Part shown: positions 18,622-25,693 of the stretch, piece after piece
Numbering within the stretch: position 1 is the stretch's first letter
Layout: every line of letters starts with the position of its first letter
NCBI GenBank assembly: GCA_965230205.1
Contig: OZ245996.1
Coordinates: 2,170,001 to 2,234,000 of the forward strand
Length of the DNA stretch: 64,000 nt
Direction of reading: 5' to 3'
Origin: CANLBN01 sp965230205
Lineage (GTDB): Bacteria > Pseudomonadota > Gammaproteobacteria > Pseudomonadales > Cellvibrionaceae
Made by a program: the position numbers and the translations under genes
The notes under the pieces: generated by a model
Told to the model about the DNA's origin: nothing
Seen by the model: the letters and a program-made list of their open reading frames with translations, nothing else
Database searches by the model: none

Positions 18622-18643
18622 ATTAGTCCACTATTGGTCTAAT
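18622..18643. repeat. Interrupted palindrome upstream of dddC
   Basis: ATTAGTCCA and TGGTCTAAT form a dyad around a four-base centre with one mismatched pair. It lies 56 bp upstream of the dddC start. It is not followed by a T run, so an operator is more likely than a terminator. No second copy was found in the dddD/dddB spacer. Confidence 0.35.
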
Positions 18644-18698
18644 CACTCTACCCATTTGCACACACCCAAATGTGGCATTAAAAAAGAAAGAGGTAAGC

Positions 18699-20195
18699 AT
18701 GAAGGTAATTGGTCACTTTATTAATGGCGCCATCTGTCAGGATGAAGAACGTACCCAGGACGTCTATAACCCGGCTACAGGTGCTGCTACAAAAAAAGTT
18801 GCTTTAGCATCCGTTAAAACCGTAAATGAAGCTATTGCTGCTGCTCAAGCGGCTTTTCCTGAATGGCGTAATACTCCACCGATTAAACGTGCTCGGATTA
18901 TGTTTCGTTTCAAGGAATTACTTGAAAAAAATGCTGATGCAATTTGTGAAGCCATTGGCGATGAGCATGGCAAAATCTGTCACGATGCTACAGGAGAATT
19001 ACAGCGCGGTATAGAAAATGTTGAATATGCTTGTGGCATCCCTGAATTGTTAAAAGGTGAGCACAATAAAAACGTAGGGCCCAATATCGATTCGTGGAGT
19101 GAGTTTCAGCCTTTAGGTGTAGTTGCGGGTATTACTCCTTTTAACTTTCCTGCAATGGTACCGCTATGGATGTTTCCTATGGCTATTGCTTGCGGCAATA
19201 CCTTTGTATTGAAGCCTTCAGAAAGAGACCCCAGTGCTGGGTTATTGCTAGCACAATTATTAAAAGAGGCAGGATTGCCAGATGGTGTGATGAATGTGGT
19301 CAATGGCGATAAAGAAGCTGTCGATGTATTACTTAGCCACACTGATGTGAAAGGGGTTAGCTTTGTGGGTTCAACGGCAATTGCGGAATATATTTACAGC
19401 ACTGCAACTGCAAATGGTAAGCGTTGCCAGGCTTTAGGTGGTGCGAAAAACCACGCGATTGTTATGCCCGATGCAGATATTGATAATGCGGTTAATCAAT
19501 TAATGGGGGCCGCTTTTGGCTCTTCTGGTGAGCGTTGTATGGCACTCTCTGTAGTGTTAGCTGTGGGTGATGCAGCAGCAGATACCTTAATTGCTAAAGC
19601 CAGCGAAGCAATGAAATCATTGAAAATGGGCGTCTGTACAGATAAGAACAATGATTTTGGCCCGGTGATTACGCAGCAGCACCAACAAAAAGTCATGGGC
19701 TATATCACCAGTGCAGAAGAGGATGGGGCGACGATTGTTGTGGATGGCCGTAACCCCCAAGTCGAAGGCTATGAAAAAGGCTTTTTTGTGGGCGCAACAC
19801 TTATCGATAATGTGAAAAGTACAATGACCAGTTACAAGGAAGAAATCTTTGGCCCTGTATTGCAGGTGATGCGTGTGAATAGTATGGAAGAGGCGATGCA
19901 GCTGATCAATGATCATGAGTATGGTAATGGTACCTGTATTTTTACTCGTGATGGTGAAGCGGCGCGTTATTTTTCAGACAATATTCAGGTAGGTATGGTT
20001 GGTATTAATATTCCTTTACCTGTGCCTGTGGCTTACCATAGCTTTGGTGGTTGGAAGCGCTCTTTATTTGGTGATTTACATGCCTATGGTCCCGATGCCG
20101 TTCGCTTTTATACAAAACGCAAAACTATTACTCAACGATGGCCATCAGCAGATGTGCGTGAGGGAACAACATTTTCAATGCCAACAATGGAATGA
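18699..20195 (+). CDS. dddC: Malonate/methylmalonate semialdehyde dehydrogenase DddC (MmsA family)
   Basis: CoA-acylating aldehyde dehydrogenase converting malonate semialdehyde to acetyl-CoA and CO2 (or the methyl form to propionyl-CoA). The start is ATG 18699 because AGAGGTAA lies just upstream; the in-frame GTG at 18672 would add nine unconserved residues. Catalytic Cys280 lies in FGSSGERCMALSV; Asn149 in TPFNFP completes the site. 498 aa is usual for MmsA. No valine-degradation genes (mmsB, acyl-CoA dehydrogenase) are adjacent, while dddD and dddB are, so DddC is favoured over mmsA proper. Confidence 0.85.
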   Translation: MKVIGHFINGAICQDEERTQDVYNPATGAATKKVALASVKTVNEAIAAAQAAFPEWRNTPPIKRARIMFRFKELLEKNADAICEAIGDEHGKICHDATGELQRGIENVEYACGIPELLKGEHNKNVGPNIDSWSEFQPLGVVAGITPFNFPAMVPLWMFPMAIACGNTFVLKPSERDPSAGLLLAQLLKEAGLPDGVMNVVNGDKEAVDVLLSHTDVKGVSFVGSTAIAEYIYSTATANGKRCQALGGAKNHAIVMPDADIDNAVNQLMGAAFGSSGERCMALSVVLAVGDAAADTLIAKASEAMKSLKMGVCTDKNNDFGPVITQQHQQKVMGYITSAEEDGATIVVDGRNPQVEGYEKGFFVGATLIDNVKSTMTSYKEEIFGPVLQVMRVNSMEEAMQLINDHEYGNGTCIFTRDGEAARYFSDNIQVGMVGINIPLPVPVAYHSFGGWKRSLFGDLHAYGPDAVRFYTKRKTITQRWPSADVREGTTFSMPTME

Positions 20196-20239
20196 TGGCT
20201 GCCAGTAATCTTGGTTAAATATTCTAATAATACTCCTTT

Positions 20240-20277
20240 AATAGATGTTTTCTTTTCTTAAAAAGAAAACATCTATT
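20240..20277 (+). terminator. Long hairpin terminator after dddC
   Basis: AATAGATGTTTTCTTTT (20240-20256) and its exact reverse complement (20261-20277) form a perfect 17-bp stem with a CTTA loop, followed by TGTTATTT. The stem is AT-rich. It lies 44 bp after dddC and before the LysR gene, so it probably ends the dddBC transcript and separates the regulator. Confidence 0.6.
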
Positions 20278-20343
20278 TGTTATTTCTCAGCTTCTAACTT
20301 TATACTCTTTACTCCTTTATAAAGCTTTATCAAGGTGGCTATA

Positions 20344-21243
20344 TTGAAACGAAGGCTTCCCCCCTTAAAATGGCTGCTCTCCTTTGAAATGTCAGCAAGG
20401 CATTTGAGTTTTACTCAGGCTGCAGTAGAACTGAGTTTAACTCAAGCGGCGATCAGTCAGCAGGTCAAAGCCTTGGAGTCTCATTTGGGTGTTATATTAT
20501 TTAAACGCTTACCGAATGGTTTGGAGTTAACCGAGGCTGCTCAAGCTTATCTTCCTGTTGTCAAAGATTCGATTAAGCGACTTGAAGTGGCTACCGATGA
20601 AATCTTTGGCCATGGTGGCAAGCCTCCATTAAAAATCCGTGTCAATCTTGTGTTTTTTACGAAATGGCTGGCGCCTAGGCTATATCGTTTTCGAGAAGCT
20701 TATCCAGAGGTTGGGTTATCCTTCAGTAGTAATATTTGGGTTGATGATAAAAGTGAAGAAGTGGATATGGATATTCGTTATGGCCATGGTAATTGGTCTG
20801 GTTTTAAATCAGATAGGCTGACATGGGATGCATTAATTCCAGTGTGTAGCCCGGATTTATTAAGTGAAGATGATAAGTCTTTGAGTATGTCAGCAGTATT
20901 TAAAAAGCATACTTTATTGCATGTTATAGGCTACGAAGAAGGGTGGGGGCATTGGTTCAATAGTGTCGGTTTGGATGATGTTAACCTGGTACAAAGTATT
21001 CAGTTTGATACCTTAATCTCAGCACTGGAAATAGCAGAACAAGGTCATGGCTTTGCATTAGGGCGGACGTCGTTAGTGGCGGGTTCAATTGCTTCAGGAA
21101 AACTAATTGCCCCCTTTGAACAGCCTGTGTCTACAGACGAAGCATTTTATCTCACAGTACCGCTTGAGCATTATCATCCGAATGCGGAGCTTTTTCGTTC
21201 GTGGTTGATTGATATTGCTGAGGAAGAAAAATCAAGTGATTAG
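20344..21243 (+). CDS. dddR: LysR-type regulator, probable DddR
   Basis: LysR-family protein with an N-terminal winged helix (LSFTQAAVELSLTQAAISQQVKALE) and a C-terminal effector domain; the DNA-binding part resembles the GcvA subgroup. I place the start at TTG 20344, five bases after AAGGTGG; a GTG at 20335 in the same frame would overlap that site. It lies downstream of dddC after a strong hairpin, in the same orientation as dddBC. In known ddd clusters a LysR regulator activates expression with DMSP or its products; the inference here is from position. Confidence 0.75.
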   Translation: MKRRLPPLKWLLSFEMSARHLSFTQAAVELSLTQAAISQQVKALESHLGVILFKRLPNGLELTEAAQAYLPVVKDSIKRLEVATDEIFGHGGKPPLKIRVNLVFFTKWLAPRLYRFREAYPEVGLSFSSNIWVDDKSEEVDMDIRYGHGNWSGFKSDRLTWDALIPVCSPDLLSEDDKSLSMSAVFKKHTLLHVIGYEEGWGHWFNSVGLDDVNLVQSIQFDTLISALEIAEQGHGFALGRTSLVAGSIASGKLIAPFEQPVSTDEAFYLTVPLEHYHPNAELFRSWLIDIAEEEKSSD

Positions 21244-21295
21244 CATCAAGAGCAAAGGATCTCTTAATGCTAATACAGTACTCTTGGTTTTTAAT

Positions 21296-21628
21296 TTATT
21301 TAATGAGGTCAATGTAAGTAGCTGAGTCGCAGTTATTGTTGCTTGGATTGAATATTCTTACTTTCTTCGCACCCGTTGTATAGGCTAGTATAGCCGTAGA
21401 ATACAGCCGATTGAAGAAGCCGTCAGATGGCGATGCAGATGCTGGAAATATTATGGCTTGATTAGCACAGGGTCCGGTGCCACCAGATACAACTATATAA
21501 ATATTGTCAGTCACTCCATCACTAGAAGTTCCGATTCTAACAATCTCAGCGTCTTTGACCAGTTCCCCAGAAAGGGCGCTGTTAGATACTAGTAACAATA
21601 ATATGAAAATTATTTTAACTATATTCAT
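21296..21628 (-). CDS. Small secreted protein of unknown function
   Basis: 110 aa with a clear Sec signal peptide (MNIVKIIFILLLLVSNSALSG, cleavage near residue 20). The mature part is about 90 residues, beta-rich in appearance (IVRIGTSSDGVTDNIYIVVSGG) with two Cys (54 and 100) likely to form a disulfide. The pattern recalls small secreted conserved-unknown families of marine gammaproteobacteria (possibly DUF5992), but I am not certain. A good signal peptide and normal codon use argue that it is real. It lies next to dddR, convergent with it. Confidence 0.6.
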   Translation of the reverse strand: MNIVKIIFILLLLVSNSALSGELVKDAEIVRIGTSSDGVTDNIYIVVSGGTGPCANQAIIFPASASPSDGFFNRLYSTAILAYTTGAKKVRIFNPSNNNCDSATYIDLIK

Positions 21629-21993
21629 TTATAAGTTCCTTGATGTTAACTATATGACAACAAGGGGCATTCCTTGTCTTCGGTGATAGTACCATAAGAT
21701 AAATTTAACTAGATGACTTTTTAGTTAAATGTATCTCGAAAGAAAATATAGTTATTTTTATAACTCAATCGCCAATGAAAACTACTAGTGCAGTTGGTTA
21801 TCAATAGCCAATAGTTGGCTCATAACTGTGTTTACAGATGTTTGTTTATACTTAATTAAATAAGAAAGAATCACGCTGACGTATCAGCAGGTAATGAAGT
21901 TTAATCTTGGAAGTATTAAGTTGTGCCAACCTAAAAATGCTAGGTTAAATCATTAAATTAACTAGCTTGGCCTAATGTTTTCTCGCGATTAGA
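21629..21993. other. 365-bp hairpin-rich AT spacer
   Basis: No ORF was recognised between the two secreted-protein genes. It holds several short inverted repeats: ATTTAACTA/TAGTTAAAT (21703-21730, 9-bp arms), ACAAGG/CCTTGT near 21660, AGCCAA/TTGGCT near 21808, and an interrupted GCTAG/CTAGC pair near 21940-21965. The promoter of the 21296-21628 gene must be in its left part. A small RNA cannot be excluded but no promoter-terminator pair is clear. Confidence 0.4.
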
Positions 21994-22317
21994 TTAAATG
22001 CCTGATGATTGGCATTGCCAACCTCTATCTCTCAGTCGTGCCGCCATTCTTAATGCTTTATTTTTACAAATAGCGACATTACGTTTTGCTTCTAACAGCT
22101 GCATTATTTCTGTTGAGTTTTTTTGAAAGGTGACCTGGCAAGGTAAGCCCTGGGGCTTGTCGCTGTATATGATATTGATGGTGCGGATTTCGCTGTGGTT
22201 TTTACAGTAATACCCGGCAAGGTCCATATCAGCGTCAAGGTCATCTGATATAACCGCTTGCGAGTGGGGTACCAGAAAGACGGTAATCAAACCAATAAAT
22301 TGTAAAAAATAGAACAT
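21994..22317 (-). CDS. Small secreted Cys-containing protein of unknown function
   Basis: 107 aa. A hydrophobic N-terminus (FYFLQFIGLITVFLVPHSQA) looks like a Sec signal with cleavage near residue 21. The mature part has four Cys (38, 60, 84, 101), enough for two disulfides, and a basic helix KNKALRMAARLRDRG near the end. No family is recognised. A consensus CRP/Vfr site lies 58 bp upstream of the start. Confidence 0.55.
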   Translation of the reverse strand: MFYFLQFIGLITVFLVPHSQAVISDDLDADMDLAGYYCKNHSEIRTINIIYSDKPQGLPCQVTFQKNSTEIMQLLEAKRNVAICKNKALRMAARLRDRGWQCQSSGI

Positions 22318-22366
22318 ATATGACGTACCTCAAGCCAATAAATGCCTTGGCCAACGAAAAATGCTT

Positions 22367-22384
22367 GTGTGATATGCGTCACAC
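22367..22384 (-). promoter_or_regulatory. Consensus CRP/Vfr binding site
   Basis: GTGTGA and TCACAC flank a six-base spacer, an exact dyad matching the TGTGA-N6-TCACA consensus. Its centre is 58 bp upstream of the minus-strand secreted-protein start at 22317, compatible with class II activation if transcription begins near 22334. The only gene it can serve by orientation is that one, as xseA ends at 22550. Confidence 0.6.
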
Positions 22385-22549
22385 TTATTCTGTATTGACT
22401 ATAGCGTCCCAAACGAAGAGCGGAAGGATGATTTTGTTATGGAAGGTAGTTGAAATAAGCGCCTCGGTTTTAAGCGAGAGAGCACGGGTGTTTCACGAGA
22501 GTTTCACAAACTATCGTGCAGGGCTTAATGACGAATTGATCTTTTAGGT

Positions 22550-23890
22550 TTACTTATCTGAGATTTTAGTGATAGTGCTAGTGAAGGAGCCTTTGGCTAG
22601 CCTTGTTGATACAACATCTCCGGTATTAAGGCCTGTGGTATCACGAAGGATTGAGCCACTCTTGTCGCTCGCGATGCTATAGCCTCTCCCAAGTATCTCT
22701 AAAGGGCTGACCGCCTGTAATAATTGAGCTGTAGAGGCAAGTTGCTGATGTTTGTTGTTCAAACTGTGCTTGATTGCTTGTTGGTAACGCCGATGCAGCT
22801 GGATCAGTTTTTCACGGAGGCGCATAAGGCTTGTGCGCGGATGTTGATGGTAGTGTCGTTGGTGTTGTAAATCGAGTTGTTGTTGTTTTTTTGATAACTG
22901 TAGTTTGATGGAGCGAATTAATGAGCGCTCCAGGTGCTGCAATTGTTGTTGCTGTTGTCTTATGCGTTCACCGGGGTGTCGCAAGCGTTTTTGCAGAAAC
23001 TGTAATTGTTGGTGCTTTTGTCGGAAGAGTGAATGTTGCCTTCTGATCAACTGCTGTTGCCATACATCGAGAGCTTGCTCCCATTCTTCTAAATCTGGCG
23101 TGGCTATTTCAGCGCTGGCTGAAGGGGTAGGCGCTCGCATATCAGCAACAAGGTCGCAAATTGTGAAATCAACCTCATGGCCAACAGCGCTGATAATTGG
23201 CGTTTGGCTGGCGGCAATAGTTCTTGCTAATTCTTCGCTATTAAAAGCCCATAAATCCTCGATTGAGCCACCACCTCGACCAATAATGAGTGCATCGAAT
23301 TGTCCAAACTGTTGAGCTTTTTGTATCGCTGCTACCATTTCTGGCGCTGCTTTTTCACCTTGTACTGCAACAGGAATAACCGTGACGGGAGAAATTGGAT
23401 AGCGCCGTTGTAGTACGGTTAAGATATCGCGAATAGCGGCGCCTGTTGGTGAGGTGATTATTCCAATATGCTTCGGGAACAGAGGTAGTTCCTGTTTATT
23501 CGCTTCATCGAATAAGCCCTCTTGGTGAAGCTTTAGCTTAAGTGCTTCATAGGCCTGTTGCAGTGCGCCAGCGCCTGATTCTTCCATATGCTCGACGATT
23601 AACTGATAATCCCCTCTGCCTTCATACAAGCTCACTCTTGCTCTGATAAGCACCTGCTTGCCTGCTTCAGGTCTCCAGCGAAGGCGCTGGTTGGCATTCT
23701 TAAACATCGCGCACTTAACCTGAGCGCGATCATCTTTGAGTGAAAAATACCAGTGTCCAGAGCCAGGTTGAGCCAGGTTGGAAAGTTCACCCGATACCCA
23801 TATGAGCGGTAAATGTGTTTCAAGTAGCTGTTTTGCTCGCCGGTTGAGTTGGCTGACAGAAAAGATGGTTTTTTCGGTAGGAATTATCAT
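22550..23890 (-). CDS. xseA: Exodeoxyribonuclease VII large subunit
   Basis: Catalytic subunit of ExoVII, which degrades single-stranded DNA to oligonucleotides. An N-terminal OB-fold (FSVSQLNRRAKQLLE, WVSGELSNL) is followed by the nuclease domain with IITSPTGAAIRD and GRGGGSIEDLWAFNSE, and a long Gln-rich coiled coil (about 270-400). The C-terminal LGRGYSI motif is present. 446 aa is normal. It is divergent from guaB as in Pseudomonas. CAG-rich DNA around 22850-23060 reflects the coiled coil. Confidence 0.95.
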   Translation of the reverse strand: MIIPTEKTIFSVSQLNRRAKQLLETHLPLIWVSGELSNLAQPGSGHWYFSLKDDRAQVKCAMFKNANQRLRWRPEAGKQVLIRARVSLYEGRGDYQLIVEHMEESGAGALQQAYEALKLKLHQEGLFDEANKQELPLFPKHIGIITSPTGAAIRDILTVLQRRYPISPVTVIPVAVQGEKAAPEMVAAIQKAQQFGQFDALIIGRGGGSIEDLWAFNSEELARTIAASQTPIISAVGHEVDFTICDLVADMRAPTPSASAEIATPDLEEWEQALDVWQQQLIRRQHSLFRQKHQQLQFLQKRLRHPGERIRQQQQQLQHLERSLIRSIKLQLSKKQQQLDLQHQRHYHQHPRTSLMRLREKLIQLHRRYQQAIKHSLNNKHQQLASTAQLLQAVSPLEILGRGYSIASDKSGSILRDTTGLNTGDVVSTRLAKGSFTSTITKISDK

Positions 23891-23937
23891 TCGGCTATTC
23901 TAAATGGCTTCTCTCTCTGTGAAAACCTATGATTACA

Positions 23938-24091
23938 TTTACCTGTATCCCGTTAAAGTTTATAATTAACGGTTTACCTCGATCTTGGTTGTAACTGTTT
24001 TTTGATAGATGCTTCTGATTAGTCTTAGTAGTATCGCTTAAATGCATAAATAACCATTTTAATTAAGGGTAAACCACCGTTCAGGTAAACC
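23938..24091. repeat. Repeated GGTAAACC octamers in the xseA/guaB divergent promoter
   Basis: GGTAAACC occurs at 24068-24075 and 24084-24091 (direct, 16 bp apart), inverted as GGTTTACC at 23971-23978, and partly as TTTACCTG at 23938-23945. The rightmost copy is part of the palindrome CAGGTAAACCTG. The 16-bp spacing puts the two proximal copies about 1.5 helical turns apart, just before guaB. They may be binding sites for an unidentified regulator. Confidence 0.45.
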
Positions 24092-24114
24092 TGATTTACT
24101 GGATTGATAAATCT

Positions 24115-25581
24115 ATGTTACGAATTATTGAAGAATCCCTTACATTTGATGATGTTTTGCTGGTGCCCGGCTACTCCGAGATTACCGCAAAAGATGTCTC
24201 CTTACGCACCCAATTAACCCGCGATATTCAACTTAATATCCCTTTAGTATCAGCGGCTATGGATACGGTAACCGAAGCTAAATTAGCGATATCGCTTGCT
24301 CAAGAGGGCGGGATTGGCGTTATCCATAAAAGCATGTCGATTAAAGATCAGGCCATGCAAGTGCGTGCAGTGAAAAAGTTTGAAGCGGGTGTAGTCAAAG
24401 ACCCGATTACTATCGAATCCAGTGCGACAATTAATGAATTAATACAGCTTACCCAGCTCAATAAAATATCGGGTGTTCCGGTATTAGAAAATGGTGAATT
24501 AGTCGGTATTGTGACTGGTCGAGATGTTCGTTTTGAAACCAATCTAGATGCTACTGTTGCCAGCATTATGACTGGAAAAGATAAGTTAGTGACGGTTAAA
24601 GAGGGAGCTGAAGCGACTGTTGTTCGAGAATTATTGCATAAATACCGTATTGAAAAGGTACTAGTGGTCAACGAGAAATTCGATTTATGCGGGTTGATTA
24701 CGGTTAAGGATATTAATAAAGCTGAGCGTTATCCTAATTCCTGTAAAGATCCTGAAGGGCGTTTACGTGTGGGAGCATCTGTGGGCACTAGTCCTGATAC
24801 TGATGATCGTGTTGATGCTTTGGTTGCTGCAGGTGTCGATGTATTGGTGGTTGATACTGCTCATGGCCATTCTAAGAATGTTATCGAGCGAGTTCGAAAA
24901 ATTAAGCAGGCTTACCCTGATATGCAGGTCATTGGTGGCAATATTGCGACGGCAGAAGCTGCTAAAGCACTAGTGGAAGCAGGCGCAGATGCTGTTAAAG
25001 TCGGTATTGGCCCGGGGTCTATTTGTACGACTCGTATCGTCAGTGGTGTTGGTGTGCCACAAATTTCAGCGGTGGCTAATGTTGCTGAAGCGTTAAAAGA
25101 TACAGGAATTCCTGTAATCGCCGATGGTGGTATACGTTTCTCGGGTGATATTGCTAAAGCTGTTGTTGCTGGCGCTAGCGCAATTATGATGGGATCTATG
25201 TTTGCCGGTACTGAAGAGGCACCAGGTGAAGTTGAATTGTTTCAAGGTCGTACTTATAAATCCTATCGGGGAATGGGTTCTTTAGGTGCAATGGCAAAAA
25301 CGCAGGGTTCATCAGACCGTTATTTCCAGGAAGGCAGTGCAGTTGAAAAGCTCGTACCCGAAGGTATTGAAGGGCGGGTTCCTTACAAAGGCCCTATTTC
25401 TGTCATTGTTCATCAGTTAATGGGTGGTTTACGTTCAGCAATGGGCTATACCGGTTCGGCTTCTATTGATGTGATGCGCACCCGACCACAGTTTGTCAAA
25501 GTGACTTCTGCGGGTATGGGCGAAAGTCATGTGCATGATGTGCAGATTACGAAAGAAGCTCCAAATTACCCCATTCGCTAA
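24115..25581 (+). CDS. guaB: Inosine-5'-monophosphate dehydrogenase
   Basis: Oxidises IMP to XMP with NAD+, the committed step to guanine nucleotides. The catalytic Cys is Cys304 in GPGSICTTRIV. Two CBS domains are inserted at about 93-205 (IVTGRDVRF, LITVKDINKAE). The active-site flap (GRTYKSYRGMGSLGAM) and C-terminal VKVTSAGMGESHVHDV are present. 488 aa matches the family. guaA follows 112 bp downstream after a hairpin. Confidence 0.97.
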   Translation: MLRIIEESLTFDDVLLVPGYSEITAKDVSLRTQLTRDIQLNIPLVSAAMDTVTEAKLAISLAQEGGIGVIHKSMSIKDQAMQVRAVKKFEAGVVKDPITIESSATINELIQLTQLNKISGVPVLENGELVGIVTGRDVRFETNLDATVASIMTGKDKLVTVKEGAEATVVRELLHKYRIEKVLVVNEKFDLCGLITVKDINKAERYPNSCKDPEGRLRVGASVGTSPDTDDRVDALVAAGVDVLVVDTAHGHSKNVIERVRKIKQAYPDMQVIGGNIATAEAAKALVEAGADAVKVGIGPGSICTTRIVSGVGVPQISAVANVAEALKDTGIPVIADGGIRFSGDIAKAVVAGASAIMMGSMFAGTEEAPGEVELFQGRTYKSYRGMGSLGAMAKTQGSSDRYFQEGSAVEKLVPEGIEGRVPYKGPISVIVHQLMGGLRSAMGYTGSASIDVMRTRPQFVKVTSAGMGESHVHDVQITKEAPNYPIR

Positions 25582-25608
25582 CACCATTATTTTTATCACT
25601 AATTTTGT

Positions 25609-25650
25609 AGCGGGGCTTGTTTTTAAAATGGGCTCCGCTTTTACATTTTT
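25609..25650 (+). terminator. Hairpin between guaB and guaA
   Basis: AGCGGGGC (25609-25616) pairs with GCTCCGCT (25632-25639) with one G-U pair, followed by TTTTACATTTTT. It is shaped like an intrinsic terminator or attenuator after guaB. guaA therefore may get only part of its transcription from the guaB promoter. Confidence 0.55.
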
Positions 25651-25693
25651 AAAGCATCACTTTAATTAACGCGCTTTATTGAGAGAGTTTTTC

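Noticed and set aside
18672..18698. Upstream GTG as start of the semialdehyde dehydrogenase
   Set aside because: The AGAGGTAA ribosome site lies after it, directly before ATG 18699.
21700..21960. Possible integron attC site (RYYYAAC ... GTTRRRY)
   Set aside because: ATTTAAC and GTTAAAT occur, but the first pair is only 28 bp apart and lacks L-boxes; no integrase or cassette array is present.
22320..22547. 75-codon plus-strand ORF in the xseA downstream spacer
   Set aside because: No Shine-Dalgarno, no recognisable domain, and it overlaps the CRP site and promoter side of the minus-strand secreted protein.
22850..23070. CAG-rich repetitive-looking DNA
   Set aside because: It encodes the Gln-rich coiled coil of the exonuclease VII large subunit and keeps a normal reading frame.
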